Source: Micromonospora_G sp040676775 (GTDB lineage: Bacteria; Actinomycetota; Actinomycetes; Mycobacteriales; Micromonosporaceae). Taken from it: a DNA stretch of 64,000 nt. The stretch is taken from positions 43,672 to 107,671 of the forward strand of contig NZ_JBFAPP010000026.1 of the NCBI RefSeq assembly GCF_040676775.1, given 5' to 3'. Position 1 is the first letter of the stretch; the number at the start of each line of letters is the position of its first letter. This document shows positions 32,393-40,454 of the stretch, piece by piece. Below the pieces are notes generated by a model. The model saw only the letters and a list, made by a program, of their open reading frames with translations. It ran no database searches and was not told the origin of the DNA. Made by a program: the position numbers and the translations under genes.

Positions 32393-33310
32393 ATGATTGA
32401 CGTCGGGGCGCTGCGGGCGCTGCGCTCGGTGGCCGCTCTCGGGACGCTGGCGCGGGCAGCCGACGAACTCGGGTTCACCGCCTCGGCGGTGTCGCAGCAG
32501 ATCAAGAGGCTGGAACGTCAGGTCGGCGTGCCCGTGCTCGCGCCAGCGGGACGCGGGGTCGTGCTCACTCCGGCCGGACAGGCCATCGTCGACTCGGCGC
32601 CCGAAGTGTTCCAGGCGCTGGAGCGCTGTGCCGAAGCGGCTCAGTCCGTCTCGGCGGGCGCGCCGCGCGGCGTACTCCGTGTGGTTGCCTTCTCGACCGC
32701 TATCCGCGGGCTGCTCGCGCCCGCCATCGCGCGCCTGTCGACGCGCTGCCCGGACCTACGCGTGCACGTCACCGAGCAGGACCCAGACCTTGCCCTGCAC
32801 AGCGTCGATGCCGGTACGGCCGACCTTGCCTTCGTCCACGACGCCGACGGGCTGCCGGCCGCCGCGCCGTCGTCCCTGACCCAGCGCCACCTGCACACCG
32901 ACGTCGGCGACGTCGTGATGAGTCGGACGCATCCGCTCGCGCGGCTCGATCCGCCACTCGCCGGTGCCGACCTCGCCGGCCACGCGTGGGTGACCAGCCC
33001 GCCCGGCTCGGTGTGCCACCAGTGGTTCCGACGACTGTTCGCAGACGTACCGGAAGACCCCGACGTGCGCCATCTGGTAGACGATTTCGCCACCCAGTTG
33101 TCGCTGGTCGCCGCAGGCGACGTCATCGCCCTGATCCCTCGGCTCGCCCGCCCGCCCCTGGGAGAAATGCTCGTCTCCCGTCCGCTGCGGCGGCAACCGA
33201 AGCGGGAGGTACACGCGGCCTGGCGGCGCAGCGCCGACGCCAGCCCGGCGATCCAAGCGGTGCTCGCGGAGCTTGGCGCCGCAGTCAACCCCGAGAACGC
33301 CCTCGAATAG
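32393..33310 (+). CDS. LysR-family transcriptional regulator
   Basis: A 305-residue LysR regulator with the N-terminal winged HTH (LRSVAALGTLARAADELGFT, ASAVSQQIKRLERQVGVPVL) and a C-terminal two-lobe ligand domain (about residues 90-295). It diverges from the dapA-type gene with a 73-bp spacer, the classical LysR arrangement, so it probably controls that gene and itself. The ligand is unknown. No Shine-Dalgarno sequence; probably leaderless. Confidence 0.92.
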   Translation: MIDVGALRALRSVAALGTLARAADELGFTASAVSQQIKRLERQVGVPVLAPAGRGVVLTPAGQAIVDSAPEVFQALERCAEAAQSVSAGAPRGVLRVVAFSTAIRGLLAPAIARLSTRCPDLRVHVTEQDPDLALHSVDAGTADLAFVHDADGLPAAAPSSLTQRHLHTDVGDVVMSRTHPLARLDPPLAGADLAGHAWVTSPPGSVCHQWFRRLFADVPEDPDVRHLVDDFATQLSLVAAGDVIALIPRLARPPLGEMLVSRPLRRQPKREVHAAWRRSADASPAIQAVLAELGAAVNPENALE

Positions 33311-33370
33311 CGCAAGGCCGAGACCGGCGAGCGGCCCGTCCGCGGGCAGCACGAACCGCGAGGCGCATGA

Positions 33371-33410
33371 GGGCGGGGCGCCATCCGATCGAGCCGGTGG
33401 CACCCCGCCC
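33371..33410. terminator. Bidirectional hairpin terminator
   Basis: GGGCGGGG (33371-33378) pairs with CCCCGCCC (33403-33410), with an inner GCCA/TGGC extension after one mismatch. It lies between the convergent LysR and LPMO genes. Confidence 0.7.
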
Positions 33411-33470
33411 CTCTCGCCAGACCCGCAATACTGCCGCGCATCGAATGCGGGAGGTTCTGCCGTCAGTGGC

Positions 33471-34544
33471 TCAGGCGGTGCAGGTGGCGCCGTTCAGCTT
33501 GAACCCGCTGGGTGGTGGGCTGGACGAGCCGCTGCTGATGAACCCGATCGTCACGGACGCGCCCGGTGCCAGCGAGGCGCCCCAACTCGGTGCGGTGGCG
33601 GTGGCCGTACTGCCGCTCTGCGAGACGGTGGCGTTCCAGCCCTGGCTGATGGTGTTGCCGCTGGGCATGGTCCAGCTTGCCGTCCACGGGTTGACCGCCG
33701 CGGTGCCGTTGTTGCGTACGGTCACGGTGGCCTGGTAGCCACCGGACCAGGAACTGTCGACGCGTACGGAGCCGGCGCACGCTCCCCCACCGGCGGGCGG
33801 GGTGGTCGGAGGTGCCGTGGTGGGTGGCGGAGTCGGCGGTGCGGTGGTCGGTGGCGGGGTGGTCGGGCCGCCGTTACCGCCGAAGTTGACGTCGGAGCAG
33901 TTGTAGAACGCCTCCGGGCTGTCCGAGCGCTGCCAGATCGAGTAGATGATGTGCCGGCCGCTCTTGTTGGGCAGGCGGGCGTTCCAGACGTACTCGGCGC
34001 CCGATGCCCCGCTGCCCAGCGGTGGGTTGGTGATCTGGTCGAACGGCGTCGCGTCGAGGTCCGACCACTTCAGCGGCGCGTTCGGGTTCCAGCCGTCGCG
34101 GGTGACGTACTGGTACCAGGTGCCGGGGTGCGGGGCCCAGGCGTTGTAGCGGAAGGTGATGGCCGCGCCGGACTGCAGGTTCGTCGTGGGCCAGTCGGCC
34201 GAAGCCGCGTTGTACGCGGCGTACTTCGTCGTCCCGGCGCCGCAGAGCGTGCCGTCCGGGATGATCTCCCGGTGCCGACCGGCCGCGTTGCTGATGAGCA
34301 CGGCGAAGAAGTCCCAGAGTGGCTGCTTGCCGCCCTGGGCGACGGCCGCGGCGCAGGCGGGGTTGGTCGGGTTCAGGTCGCCGCCACCGCCGGCGCGACC
34401 GTCGAGATAACACGCGTACGTACGCGTCGCGGGGTACGTCATCGCCCCGTGGGCCAGTACGGCGTCGGGCTTGAGGAGCAGCGGGAGCCCGCTGCCCAGG
34501 ATCGCGGCGGCGGCGATGACCGCCAGCCTGCGTCTGAATCTCAA
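33471..34544 (-). CDS. Secreted lytic polysaccharide monooxygenase (AA10) with CBM2
   Basis: A 357-residue secreted enzyme. After a signal peptide (about 1-31) the mature protein begins HGAMTYPATRTY, so His32 becomes the N-terminal ligand of the copper histidine brace. The second brace His is in NAWAPHPGTWYQYVT, and the AA10 C-terminal pattern IWQRSDSPEAFYNCSDVNFG is present. A Pro/Thr linker (about 235-262) leads to a CBM2 domain. AA10-CBM2 proteins cleave crystalline cellulose or chitin oxidatively. The start is TTG 34544, with AAGGAA 5 nt upstream; no ATG or GTG fits the signal peptide. Functionally pairs with the CE3 esterase at 27.5 kb. Confidence 0.93.
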   Translation of the reverse strand: MRFRRRLAVIAAAAILGSGLPLLLKPDAVLAHGAMTYPATRTYACYLDGRAGGGGDLNPTNPACAAAVAQGGKQPLWDFFAVLISNAAGRHREIIPDGTLCGAGTTKYAAYNAASADWPTTNLQSGAAITFRYNAWAPHPGTWYQYVTRDGWNPNAPLKWSDLDATPFDQITNPPLGSGASGAEYVWNARLPNKSGRHIIYSIWQRSDSPEAFYNCSDVNFGGNGGPTTPPPTTAPPTPPPTTAPPTTPPAGGGACAGSVRVDSSWSGGYQATVTVRNNGTAAVNPWTASWTMPSGNTISQGWNATVSQSGSTATATAPSWGASLAPGASVTIGFISSGSSSPPPSGFKLNGATCTA

Positions 34545-34950
34545 CGTATTTCCTTTCGATGCGGCCACGGCCGCCACCTCACGCGTCCGTCCCGAGGACG
34601 GGTTGCGCGAGCTGCGGCAGCGTGGGCTCGGGCCGCCGCAGGAGTCACACCCGGGTGCCCGACGCCGAAGATCTGGACGGTGTCTCTCGCCCGCACCACT
34701 CGGTCCGCATCCGGAGCGTCGCCCATCTCGCTCCGTGCCCAGGCACCGTCGGCGCAGACGGCCATTCGCGACCGGCACGCACCGACATTCGACCACAGGA
34801 AGATCCCGGATAGCAACATACGTCGATGGATTCGTGCTCGCGCCGTACACGTGCGACAGCGGGCCCGACCTCCGCAAGAGGAGGTCGGGCCCGCTGGTGT
34901 GGAACCGTCGACCCGGCTCCGGCAGCGACGCTACCGGTGCCGGGGTTCGC
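34545..34950. other. Intergenic region upstream of the LPMO gene
   Basis: About 400 bp between the LPMO start and the LVIVD gene end. It holds the AAGGAA ribosome-binding site (34550-34555), the presumed LPMO promoter and the LVIVD terminator (34857-34896). I see no gene here, though a short in-frame open stretch exists upstream of the TTG. Confidence 0.6.
34857..34896 (-). terminator. Terminator of the LVIVD-repeat gene
   Basis: A perfect 16-bp stem (34857-34872 with 34881-34896) and 8-nt loop lie about 55 nt after the LVIVD stop codon. It is one of the strongest hairpins in the window. Confidence 0.78.
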
Positions 34951-36396
34951 TCACCAGGACCAGTAGCTGGGCTGGGTCTGCGGGTTGAACTCCTTGTACG
35001 GCTGCAGCTTCGCAGTCCAGGTACGCCAGTCGTTCAGGTCGAGCACATCCAGGCCCTTCTGGATGTCGTTCGAGTAGATGTAGCCGTTGTAGTAGTACGC
35101 CGACCACGATCCACCCGTCACCAGGCGCGTGTCCGAGATCGGGCCACGCTCCCAGTAGGCGATTTCCTTCGGCTGGGCCGAGTTGGTGAAGTCCCAGACC
35201 GAGATGCCGCCCTGGTACCACGCCTGCACCATGATGTCGCGGCCGAGCACCGGGATCAGCGAGCCGTTGTGGGCCACGCAGTTCTCGAAGTTCGTGTTCT
35301 CCCGCGGAATCTTGTAGTAGCTACGGAAGACCAGCGTGCGGCCGTCGCCCCGACCGGTGATGTCGTAGATACCGTCGGCACCACGGGTGGCACCGATCGT
35401 CGGGTTGCAGGTCGGGCCGCCGCCGCCACCGAGCTCGTCGGTGAAGACGACCTTGGTGCCCTCGTTGTTGAACGTGGCCGAGTGCCAGAACGAGAAGTTC
35501 ACGGTGTCGCGTACCGAGCTGATCACTCGGGGCGCTTCCCGGTTCTTGATGTCGAACAGCACACCGTCGCCCATGCAGGCGCCCGCGGCGAGGTCCTTCT
35601 CCGCGTAGACGGTGATGTCGTGGCAGCCGGCCGTGGCCGAGCTACCGTTGCCGCCCGGGTTACCGCCGTCTGGGAAGAGCACCGGCGTGGCCACCACAGC
35701 GGCGTCGGTCGGCTTCTTCAACGGAACCTTGATGATGGAGATCAGGTCGTGCGGCGGCTGGCAGTCCGGGAAGGCGGCGTTCGGGCTGTACGAGGAGACG
35801 TACAGGTAGAGCGTCTTCTTGTCCTTGGCCGGAACCAGGGTGTGGGTGTGCGACCCGCACTTGGTCTCGACGGACTTGATGTAGCGGGGGTTCTTCTTGT
35901 CCTTGATGTCGAAGATCTTGATGCCCTCCCAGGAGGCGGGGTTCGCCGCCGACTGGGACGTGCTGGCACAGGAGTCATCGCTGCGGGACGAGTCGGTCGA
36001 CAGGAACAACAGGTCACCGTAGACGGTGATGTCGTTCTGCGAGCCGGTGCAGAGCACCTGCGACACGACCTTCGGCGACCGCGGGTTCTTGACGTCGAAG
36101 ATGACGAACCCGTCGTAGTTGCCGGCGAAGGCGTAGTTTCCCGAGAAGGCGAGGTCGCTGTTGAGAGCGGCCTCGGTGTTGAACGGGCCCACCTTCGGTA
36201 CGTTGGCGATCTGGCGCAGGTTCGGGCTGCTCGAGATCTCATCGACACCGGGTATGGCGTCCGCGGTGGTCGGAGCGGTGGTCCGCTCCTGGGCGCTGCT
36301 GGGCGGAGCGGTCGCCACGCCGAGCACGAGCAGGGCACTCGCGGCAAGCCCGACGATGCGGAGTCGCCGCGACCCTGGTGGGGAGAGGTTGAACAT
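34951..36396 (-). CDS. Secreted LVIVD-repeat (beta-propeller-like) protein
   Basis: A 481-residue secreted protein with an N-terminal signal peptide (about residues 1-36, cleaved near SSAQ). The rest is built of repeats of about 50-60 residues with the LVIVD pattern, for example GFVIFDVKNPRSPKVVSQ, GIKIFDIKDKKNPRYIKS and LFDIKNREAPRVISS. Cysteines (for example CGSHTH, CHDITVY, CMGDG) suggest disulfides or metal sites. The function is unknown. It diverges from a DUF305 gene across a Crp-type dyad. Start ATG 36396 has AAAGGG about 9 nt upstream. Confidence 0.9.
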   Translation of the reverse strand: MFNLSPPGSRRLRIVGLAASALLVLGVATAPPSSAQERTTAPTTADAIPGVDEISSSPNLRQIANVPKVGPFNTEAALNSDLAFSGNYAFAGNYDGFVIFDVKNPRSPKVVSQVLCTGSQNDITVYGDLLFLSTDSSRSDDSCASTSQSAANPASWEGIKIFDIKDKKNPRYIKSVETKCGSHTHTLVPAKDKKTLYLYVSSYSPNAAFPDCQPPHDLISIIKVPLKKPTDAAVVATPVLFPDGGNPGGNGSSATAGCHDITVYAEKDLAAGACMGDGVLFDIKNREAPRVISSVRDTVNFSFWHSATFNNEGTKVVFTDELGGGGGPTCNPTIGATRGADGIYDITGRGDGRTLVFRSYYKIPRENTNFENCVAHNGSLIPVLGRDIMVQAWYQGGISVWDFTNSAQPKEIAYWERGPISDTRLVTGGSWSAYYYNGYIYSNDIQKGLDVLDLNDWRTWTAKLQPYKEFNPQTQPSYWSW

Positions 36397-36428
36397 CTGG
36401 CGGCACCCTTCGAAAGGGGTTATCGATG

Positions 36429-36447
36429 TTGAGGACCTTACCTAACC
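36429..36447. promoter_or_regulatory. Half-match to an IdeR/DtxR iron box
   Basis: On the minus strand TTAGGTAAGG matches nine of ten positions of the left half of the DtxR/IdeR consensus TWAGGTWAGS; the right half does not match. It may be chance or a weak iron-regulated site. Confidence 0.2.
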
Positions 36448-36453
36448 CATCAA

Positions 36454-36485
36454 TTCCTCGATGTGATGAGTATCACATCGAGGAA
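36454..36485. promoter_or_regulatory. Crp-type operator inside a 32-bp perfect dyad
   Basis: TTCCTCGATGTGAT (36454-36467) pairs perfectly with ATCACATCGAGGAA (36472-36485) around a GAGT centre. Its core, TGTGA-N6-TCACA (36462-36477), matches the Crp/GlxR consensus of actinobacteria. It lies between the divergent LVIVD and DUF305 genes and is centred about 45 bp before the predicted DUF305 transcription start. Confidence 0.75.
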
Positions 36486-36502
36486 CTCGCGCGTCACCTG
36501 GC

Positions 36503-36508
36503 TATTAT
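36503..36508 (+). promoter_or_regulatory. Predicted -10 box (TATTAT) of the DUF305 gene
   Basis: TATTAT is one mismatch from the sigma-A -10 consensus and lies about 30 nt before the DUF305 start. The -35 position falls on the right arm of the Crp-type dyad, suggesting activation or occlusion by the bound regulator. Confidence 0.5.
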
Positions 36509-36538
36509 CCAAGACGATCTTCGACGAGGAGAGGTCAG

Positions 36539-37252
36539 ATGACTGGAACAAGCCGACGGCGGATCGTCCTCGTCGCCCTGGTGGCCCTGCTGGTGGTCGC
36601 CGGAATCGCCGTCGTACAAGGGTTTTCCGGCGGGCCGTCCACTGAGGACCGTACCTTCGGGGCCACCGGCGGCGGTACCCCGAGCCCCTCTGCCGGTGCC
36701 GGCGGGGACGCCCCGGTGATCATGCCCGGCCGGCCCGGGGAGTCCGCCTCGGTCGCTCCGCCCGGCGAGCAGGTGGCACCGAACAAGCCGCGTTACAACA
36801 CAATGGACGCCGAGTACATCCGGATGATGATCCCGCACCACAGCCAGGCCCTGCTGATGACCGACCTGGTGCCCGACCGCGCCGCCGACCCCCGGGTCAA
36901 GGTGCTGGCCGCACGGATCAAGGACACCCAGGGGCCCGAGATCCTGCGCATGCGCGGCTGGCTCGAGTCGTACGGGCTGGACCCGGACGAGGACAAGCGT
37001 CGCGGCCACGACCACGGCACCATGGCCGGAATGCAGAGTCCCGAGGCGATCGCCCGGCTCACCGCAGCCCGTGGCGCGGAGTTCGACCGGCTCTTCATCG
37101 AGATGATGACCAACCACCACCAGGGCGCGATCGACATGTCGGTCAACCTGCTCAAGGTCGGTGTCGACCTCATCGTGGAGGAGATCGCCACCGCCGTGGC
37201 GTCCGAGCAGAACATCGAGATCCAGCGCATGCGCGGGCTGCTGACCGAGTAG
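36539..37252 (+). CDS. Membrane-anchored DUF305 protein
   Basis: A 237-residue extracytoplasmic protein. It has an N-terminal hydrophobic helix (about residues 9-27) that is a signal or anchor, a Gly/Pro/Ser-rich linker, and a DUF305 ferritin-like helical domain with the two hallmark motifs YIRMMIPHHSQALLM and FIEMMTNHHQGAIDM plus a HDHGTMAGM insert. DUF305 proteins such as CopM bind copper or other metals. GGAGAGG lies 4 nt before the ATG. It is divergent from the LVIVD gene; the two often occur together, which suggests one extracellular system. Confidence 0.92.
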   Translation: MTGTSRRRIVLVALVALLVVAGIAVVQGFSGGPSTEDRTFGATGGGTPSPSAGAGGDAPVIMPGRPGESASVAPPGEQVAPNKPRYNTMDAEYIRMMIPHHSQALLMTDLVPDRAADPRVKVLAARIKDTQGPEILRMRGWLESYGLDPDEDKRRGHDHGTMAGMQSPEAIARLTAARGAEFDRLFIEMMTNHHQGAIDMSVNLLKVGVDLIVEEIATAVASEQNIEIQRMRGLLTE

Positions 37253-37304
37253 GCGAAATCCTGATCGCCAGCGTGGCCGGGCCGCCCACCGAGCGCGTGC
37301 TGCC

Positions 37305-37310
37305 TAAGCT
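37305..37310 (+). promoter_or_regulatory. Leaderless-type -10 box (TAAGCT) for the ankyrin gene
   Basis: TAAGCT lies 6 nt before ATG 37317 with no Shine-Dalgarno sequence. Confidence 0.55.
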
Positions 37311-37316
37311 GTTCCG

Positions 37317-37709
37317 ATGGCCGAGGAGTTGGACGAGGAAACCCTGGCGTTCGCGCACCGGATGTTCGACCTCGCGCGCGCGGGCCAGACCGCCGAACTG
37401 GTCGCCAACGTGGCGGCCGGGCTGCCGGTCAACCTGACCAACGACAAGGGCGACACGCTGCTGATACTGGCCGCGTACCACGCGCATCCCGACACCGTCG
37501 CCGCGCTGCTGAGCCACGGCGCCGACCCGGCCCGGGCCAACGACCGGGGACAGACGGCACTCGCCGCGGCAGTGTTCCGCCGCTCCACCGAGACCGTGAC
37601 CGCCCTGTTGGACGCCGGTGCCGACCCGGCCCACGGCAGCCCGTCGGCGATCGAGACGGCCCGGTTCTTCGAACTGCCCGACATGCTCGCCCTGCTGCAA
37701 CGCGACTGA
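37317..37709 (+). CDS. Ankyrin-repeat protein
   Basis: A 130-residue cytoplasmic protein with about three ankyrin repeats: DKGDTLLILAAYHAHPDTVA, DRGQTALAAAVFRRSTETVT and a degenerate last repeat GSPSAIETARFFELPDMLA. Small ankyrin proteins in actinobacteria are sometimes paired with catalases or toxins; here no such partner is adjacent, so the binding partner is unknown. Probably leaderless and monocistronic. Confidence 0.88.
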   Translation: MAEELDEETLAFAHRMFDLARAGQTAELVANVAAGLPVNLTNDKGDTLLILAAYHAHPDTVAALLSHGADPARANDRGQTALAAAVFRRSTETVTALLDAGADPAHGSPSAIETARFFELPDMLALLQRD

Positions 37710-37761
37710 CCAGCGGGTCGCCGCCCGTTTGACACCGCCCAGGACGGGTAGCCCGCCGGCC

Positions 37762-38013
37762 ATGACGACCCCGCAGACACCGGACGCCCTGCTCGTCGGA
37801 GGACCCCGGGACGGCACGCTGTTCAGCGCCGAGGACGCCTCGAGCGTCGAGTTGGAGATCGACGGGTTGGTCCAGCGCTATCTGCGTACCGACCGGGAAC
37901 ACGACCAGGACGGCACGCCGATGGTGGTGTTCGCGTACGACGGCGTCACCGACGCGGGCGTCACCCAGGCCGAGGTCGAGGCGGGCGACCAGGTATACAG
38001 GGCGGGTGGATGA
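37762..38013 (+). CDS. Small conserved-looking soluble protein
   Basis: An 83-residue protein (MTTPQTPDALLVGGPRDGTL...) with the GGPRDG start and later LVQRYLRTDRE..., VFAYDGVT found in small actinobacterial proteins of unknown function, some of them near phage genes. No membrane segment. ATG 37762. Its end overlaps the DUF3500 start by 8 nt, so the two are translationally coupled. Confidence 0.7.
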   Translation: MTTPQTPDALLVGGPRDGTLFSAEDASSVELEIDGLVQRYLRTDREHDQDGTPMVVFAYDGVTDAGVTQAEVEAGDQVYRAGG

Positions 38014-38956
38014 TCCCGTACACCGGCAGATGCGCACCGCGGCGACGGCACTGCTGAACGCGCTCGCCGGCCCGGAGCGCGAACTCGCGGCCCGCCCGTT
38101 CGACGCGGACGCCGACCGGCGGTGGATCGAGTACCGTCCCCGACCCCGGCCCGGTGCCTGCATCGCCGACCTGGACCGGACCGCCCGCAAGGCCGCACAC
38201 CGGCTGCTCGCCACCGCGCTGAGCCCGCACGCGTACGCCCAGGCGATGGGCATCATCGCGCTGGAGGAGGTGCTCGACCGGCAGGAGGACTGGCGCCGAC
38301 GCCGGCACAGTGACGACTACTGGGTGGCCGTGTTCGGCGACCCGGATCGGGACGACCACTGGTCCTGGCGGTTCGAAGGCCATCACCTCTCGGTGACCAT
38401 GACCGTGCTGGGCGACCAGGTCTTCCCCACCCCCGTTTTCCTCGGCGCCAACCCCGCCACGGTCAGTTACGCGGGTCGGCCGGTCAGTCGCCCGCTGGCC
38501 CCGGAGGAGGACCTCGCCCGCGAGTTGCTGGACGCGATCGGCCCGGTCGGCCGTGCTGCCGCGATCGTCTCCGACCGGGCGCCGGACGACCTGCGCAGTG
38601 GCACCTCGCCGGTGGCACCGGCCCGGATCGAACCGCTCGGGCTACGGGCCGCCGGGCTGGGTCCGTCCGCGCGGGCGATGCTGGACCAGCTCGTCGCCCT
38701 CTACCTCGACCGGCTGCCGGCGGAACTGGCCGCCCGTGAAGCGCTCCGGGTCGCCGACGGCGACCTGCACTTCGCCTGGCAGGGCCCGACCCTTGCCCGC
38801 CAGCGGCACTACTACCGGATCCAGGGCGACGACCTGCTGATCGAGTACGACAACACCAGCGAGGACGGCAACCACCCGCACACGGTTCTCCGCCGACCCC
38901 GCAGCGACTTCGGCGACGATGTCCTGGCCACCCACCGCGCCACCCACCCCCACTGA
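38006..38956 (+). CDS. DUF3500 family protein
   Basis: A 316-residue protein covering one DUF3500 domain: TALLNALAGPERELAARPFD, WIEYRPRPRPGACIADLDR, AQAMGIIALEEVLDRQEDWR, DYWVAVFGDPDRDDHWSWRFEGHHLS and FLGANPA. Members are often annotated as hydrolase-like proteins but have no proven activity; some relatives carry a signal peptide, this one does not. The GTG start (38006) overlaps the preceding gene in GTGGATGA. A strong hairpin follows the stop. Confidence 0.9.
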   Translation: MDDPVHRQMRTAATALLNALAGPERELAARPFDADADRRWIEYRPRPRPGACIADLDRTARKAAHRLLATALSPHAYAQAMGIIALEEVLDRQEDWRRRRHSDDYWVAVFGDPDRDDHWSWRFEGHHLSVTMTVLGDQVFPTPVFLGANPATVSYAGRPVSRPLAPEEDLARELLDAIGPVGRAAAIVSDRAPDDLRSGTSPVAPARIEPLGLRAAGLGPSARAMLDQLVALYLDRLPAELAAREALRVADGDLHFAWQGPTLARQRHYYRIQGDDLLIEYDNTSEDGNHPHTVLRRPRSDFGDDVLATHRATHPH

Positions 38957-38998
38957 CTGCCCCGCCCCGCACCCCACTTCAAGACCCTGTTGCAGAGA

Positions 38999-39032
38999 AA
39001 GAGGGGCAATCCCGCGCTGGATTGCGCCTCTT
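38999..39032. terminator. Bidirectional hairpin terminator
   Basis: A 14-bp stem with one mismatch (38999-39012 with 39019-39032), 6-nt loop and a short T-run on the plus strand. It lies between the convergent DUF3500 and DUF2231 genes. Confidence 0.78.
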
Positions 39033-39069
39033 CCAGTGAATCAGCGCTGGGCTGGTGACGGGGTGGGGG

Positions 39070-39558
39070 TCAGGGGCGGTGGGGGGCGGGTTCGAAGTCG
39101 GGGCGGAGGGTGTCGAGCGAGCCCGGTTCGCCGCGACCCTGGTCGAAGCGGCGTACGAGGACGGCGCCCAGCCAGACCCCGATGGCGCCGACCAGCAGCG
39201 CCAGCAGCTCGACCGCGACCAGGACACCGGTGGCGGCGTACTCGGGTGAGCCGGAGCGGATCAGGCAGGTGAAGACGAACAGCACCGCCACCGTGGCGTT
39301 GACCAGGTTGAACGTGACAGCGGTCCGTCGGGTCCGCCCGTCCGGCACGTCCCACAGGTCGACCAGTCCGGCCCCGGCGGCAAGTGCGGCGGCGACCAGC
39401 GCGGCCACCACCGTCCAGTAGCCGACCTCGCCGAGGAACACCGGCCCGCCCGCGAGGTAGGTCAGGTCGAACACCACTGCGCTGACGAACAACCCGAAGG
39501 GAAAGGTCACCAGCATCGGTTGGATCGGGTGACCATGCACCCGCAGACGGCTCTCCAT
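39070..39558 (-). CDS. DUF2231 membrane protein
   Basis: A 162-residue membrane protein with four hydrophobic helices and the DUF2231 N-terminal signature (RVHGHPIQPMLVTFPFGLFV), plus DLWDVPDGRTRRTAVTFNLV in the loop. The conserved His and Asp residues could bind metal or heme; the function is unknown. It is monocistronic between two hairpins. Confidence 0.9.
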   Translation of the reverse strand: MESRLRVHGHPIQPMLVTFPFGLFVSAVVFDLTYLAGGPVFLGEVGYWTVVAALVAAALAAGAGLVDLWDVPDGRTRRTAVTFNLVNATVAVLFVFTCLIRSGSPEYAATGVLVAVELLALLVGAIGVWLGAVLVRRFDQGRGEPGSLDTLRPDFEPAPHRP

Positions 39559-39673
39559 GGTGGCGACCTCCCCGGTTCGTTCATCGACTACCGTCAGGCC
39601 CTACCCGCACGGTATCGCGTCGAACCAGATTTTCGACACGCTGTGTATCGCGTTCCGGCGCGATCAGCGAGAA

Positions 39674-39707
39674 TCTCCCGACGCGCCGCCCGCGGCGCGT
39701 CGGGAGA
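39674..39707 (-). terminator. Terminator of the GAF-ANTAR gene
   Basis: A perfect 16-bp inverted repeat (39674-39689 with 39692-39707) with a 2-nt centre, starting 3 nt after the stop codon. Confidence 0.78.
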
Positions 39708-39710
39708 AGA

Positions 39711-40454
39711 TCACGACGTACGCGGCCGGGCCACCGATCGGACCAGCCGTTCGGCCACCTCCCGCAACGGGATCGACAGGGCTCCCGAGGTACGCCGGAG
39801 CACCTGCAGCGCCTCCGGCGCGGAACAGCCCCGCTCGGTCATGATCACCGCGATCGCCTGCCCTACCAGCTCACCGTTGGCCAGGGTCTGGTCCAGCTCA
39901 CCGCTGAGCGCATGCTGCCTGGCCCGGTCCCGTACCGAGGCGAGCAGCAGTCCGGCATGCTCGGCGAGCAGCATCGCGGTCACCTGCCTCTGCTCACCCA
40001 GCGCCCCCGGCTCACGGGAGTAGAGGTTGATCGCCCCCAGCACGTGGTCGTCCACGTCGACCGGGGCGGAGATCACCCCGCGTACGCCGAGCGCCCGCGC
40101 CCGCCGGGTCCAGCCCGGCCACCGCGACTCCCGGCGCAGGTCGGCGACGTGCACCAGGTCCCGGGTACGGATCGCGGTGAGCGCCGGCCCGTCGGTGCCG
40201 TACTCGATGTCGTCCAGGCTCCGGGACGCCGGATCGGAGGCCACCACGGCGGCCGGCGCGCCGGCCCGCAACACGGTCACCCCGCACCAGGTGACCCCCG
40301 GAATGGCCCGTTGGCTGGTCCGGACGAGTCGCTCCAGGGCGTCGTCGAAGTCGTTGCTCGCGATCAGCCCGGCGGTCAGTTCGCGCAGCAGGGCGGCGGT
40401 CTCCAGCACACCCAGCGTCTCGGTGGGGTGCGCCGCCCGGATCTCCAGGCTCAC
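39711..40454 (-). CDS. GAF-ANTAR RNA-binding antiterminator regulator
   Basis: A 247-residue protein with a GAF sensor domain (about residues 28-165: SQRAIPGVTWCGVTVLRAGA, SAPVDVDDHVLGAINLYS) and a C-terminal ANTAR domain (about 180-238: LANGELVGQAIAVIMTERGC, SAPEALQVLRRTSGAL). ANTAR proteins bind twin-hexaloop RNA hairpins and block termination. The GTG start (40454) has no Shine-Dalgarno sequence and overlaps the stop of a 23-codon upstream open frame in GTGA, so its translation probably depends on that leader. No two-hairpin target was recognised nearby. Confidence 0.9.
   Translation of the reverse strand: MSLEIRAAHPTETLGVLETAALLRELTAGLIASNDFDDALERLVRTSQRAIPGVTWCGVTVLRAGAPAAVVASDPASRSLDDIEYGTDGPALTAIRTRDLVHVADLRRESRWPGWTRRARALGVRGVISAPVDVDDHVLGAINLYSREPGALGEQRQVTAMLLAEHAGLLLASVRDRARQHALSGELDQTLANGELVGQAIAVIMTERGCSAPEALQVLRRTSGALSIPLREVAERLVRSVARPRTS

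Noticed and set aside
33273..36432. Long plus-strand open frames across the LPMO and LVIVD genes
   Set aside because: Both minus-strand genes have signal peptides and conserved motifs. The plus-strand frames cross terminator hairpins and lack start sites.
36429..36447. A full IdeR iron box upstream of the LVIVD gene
   Set aside because: Only the left half matches; the right half is unrelated, so I list it at low confidence and draw no conclusion on iron control.
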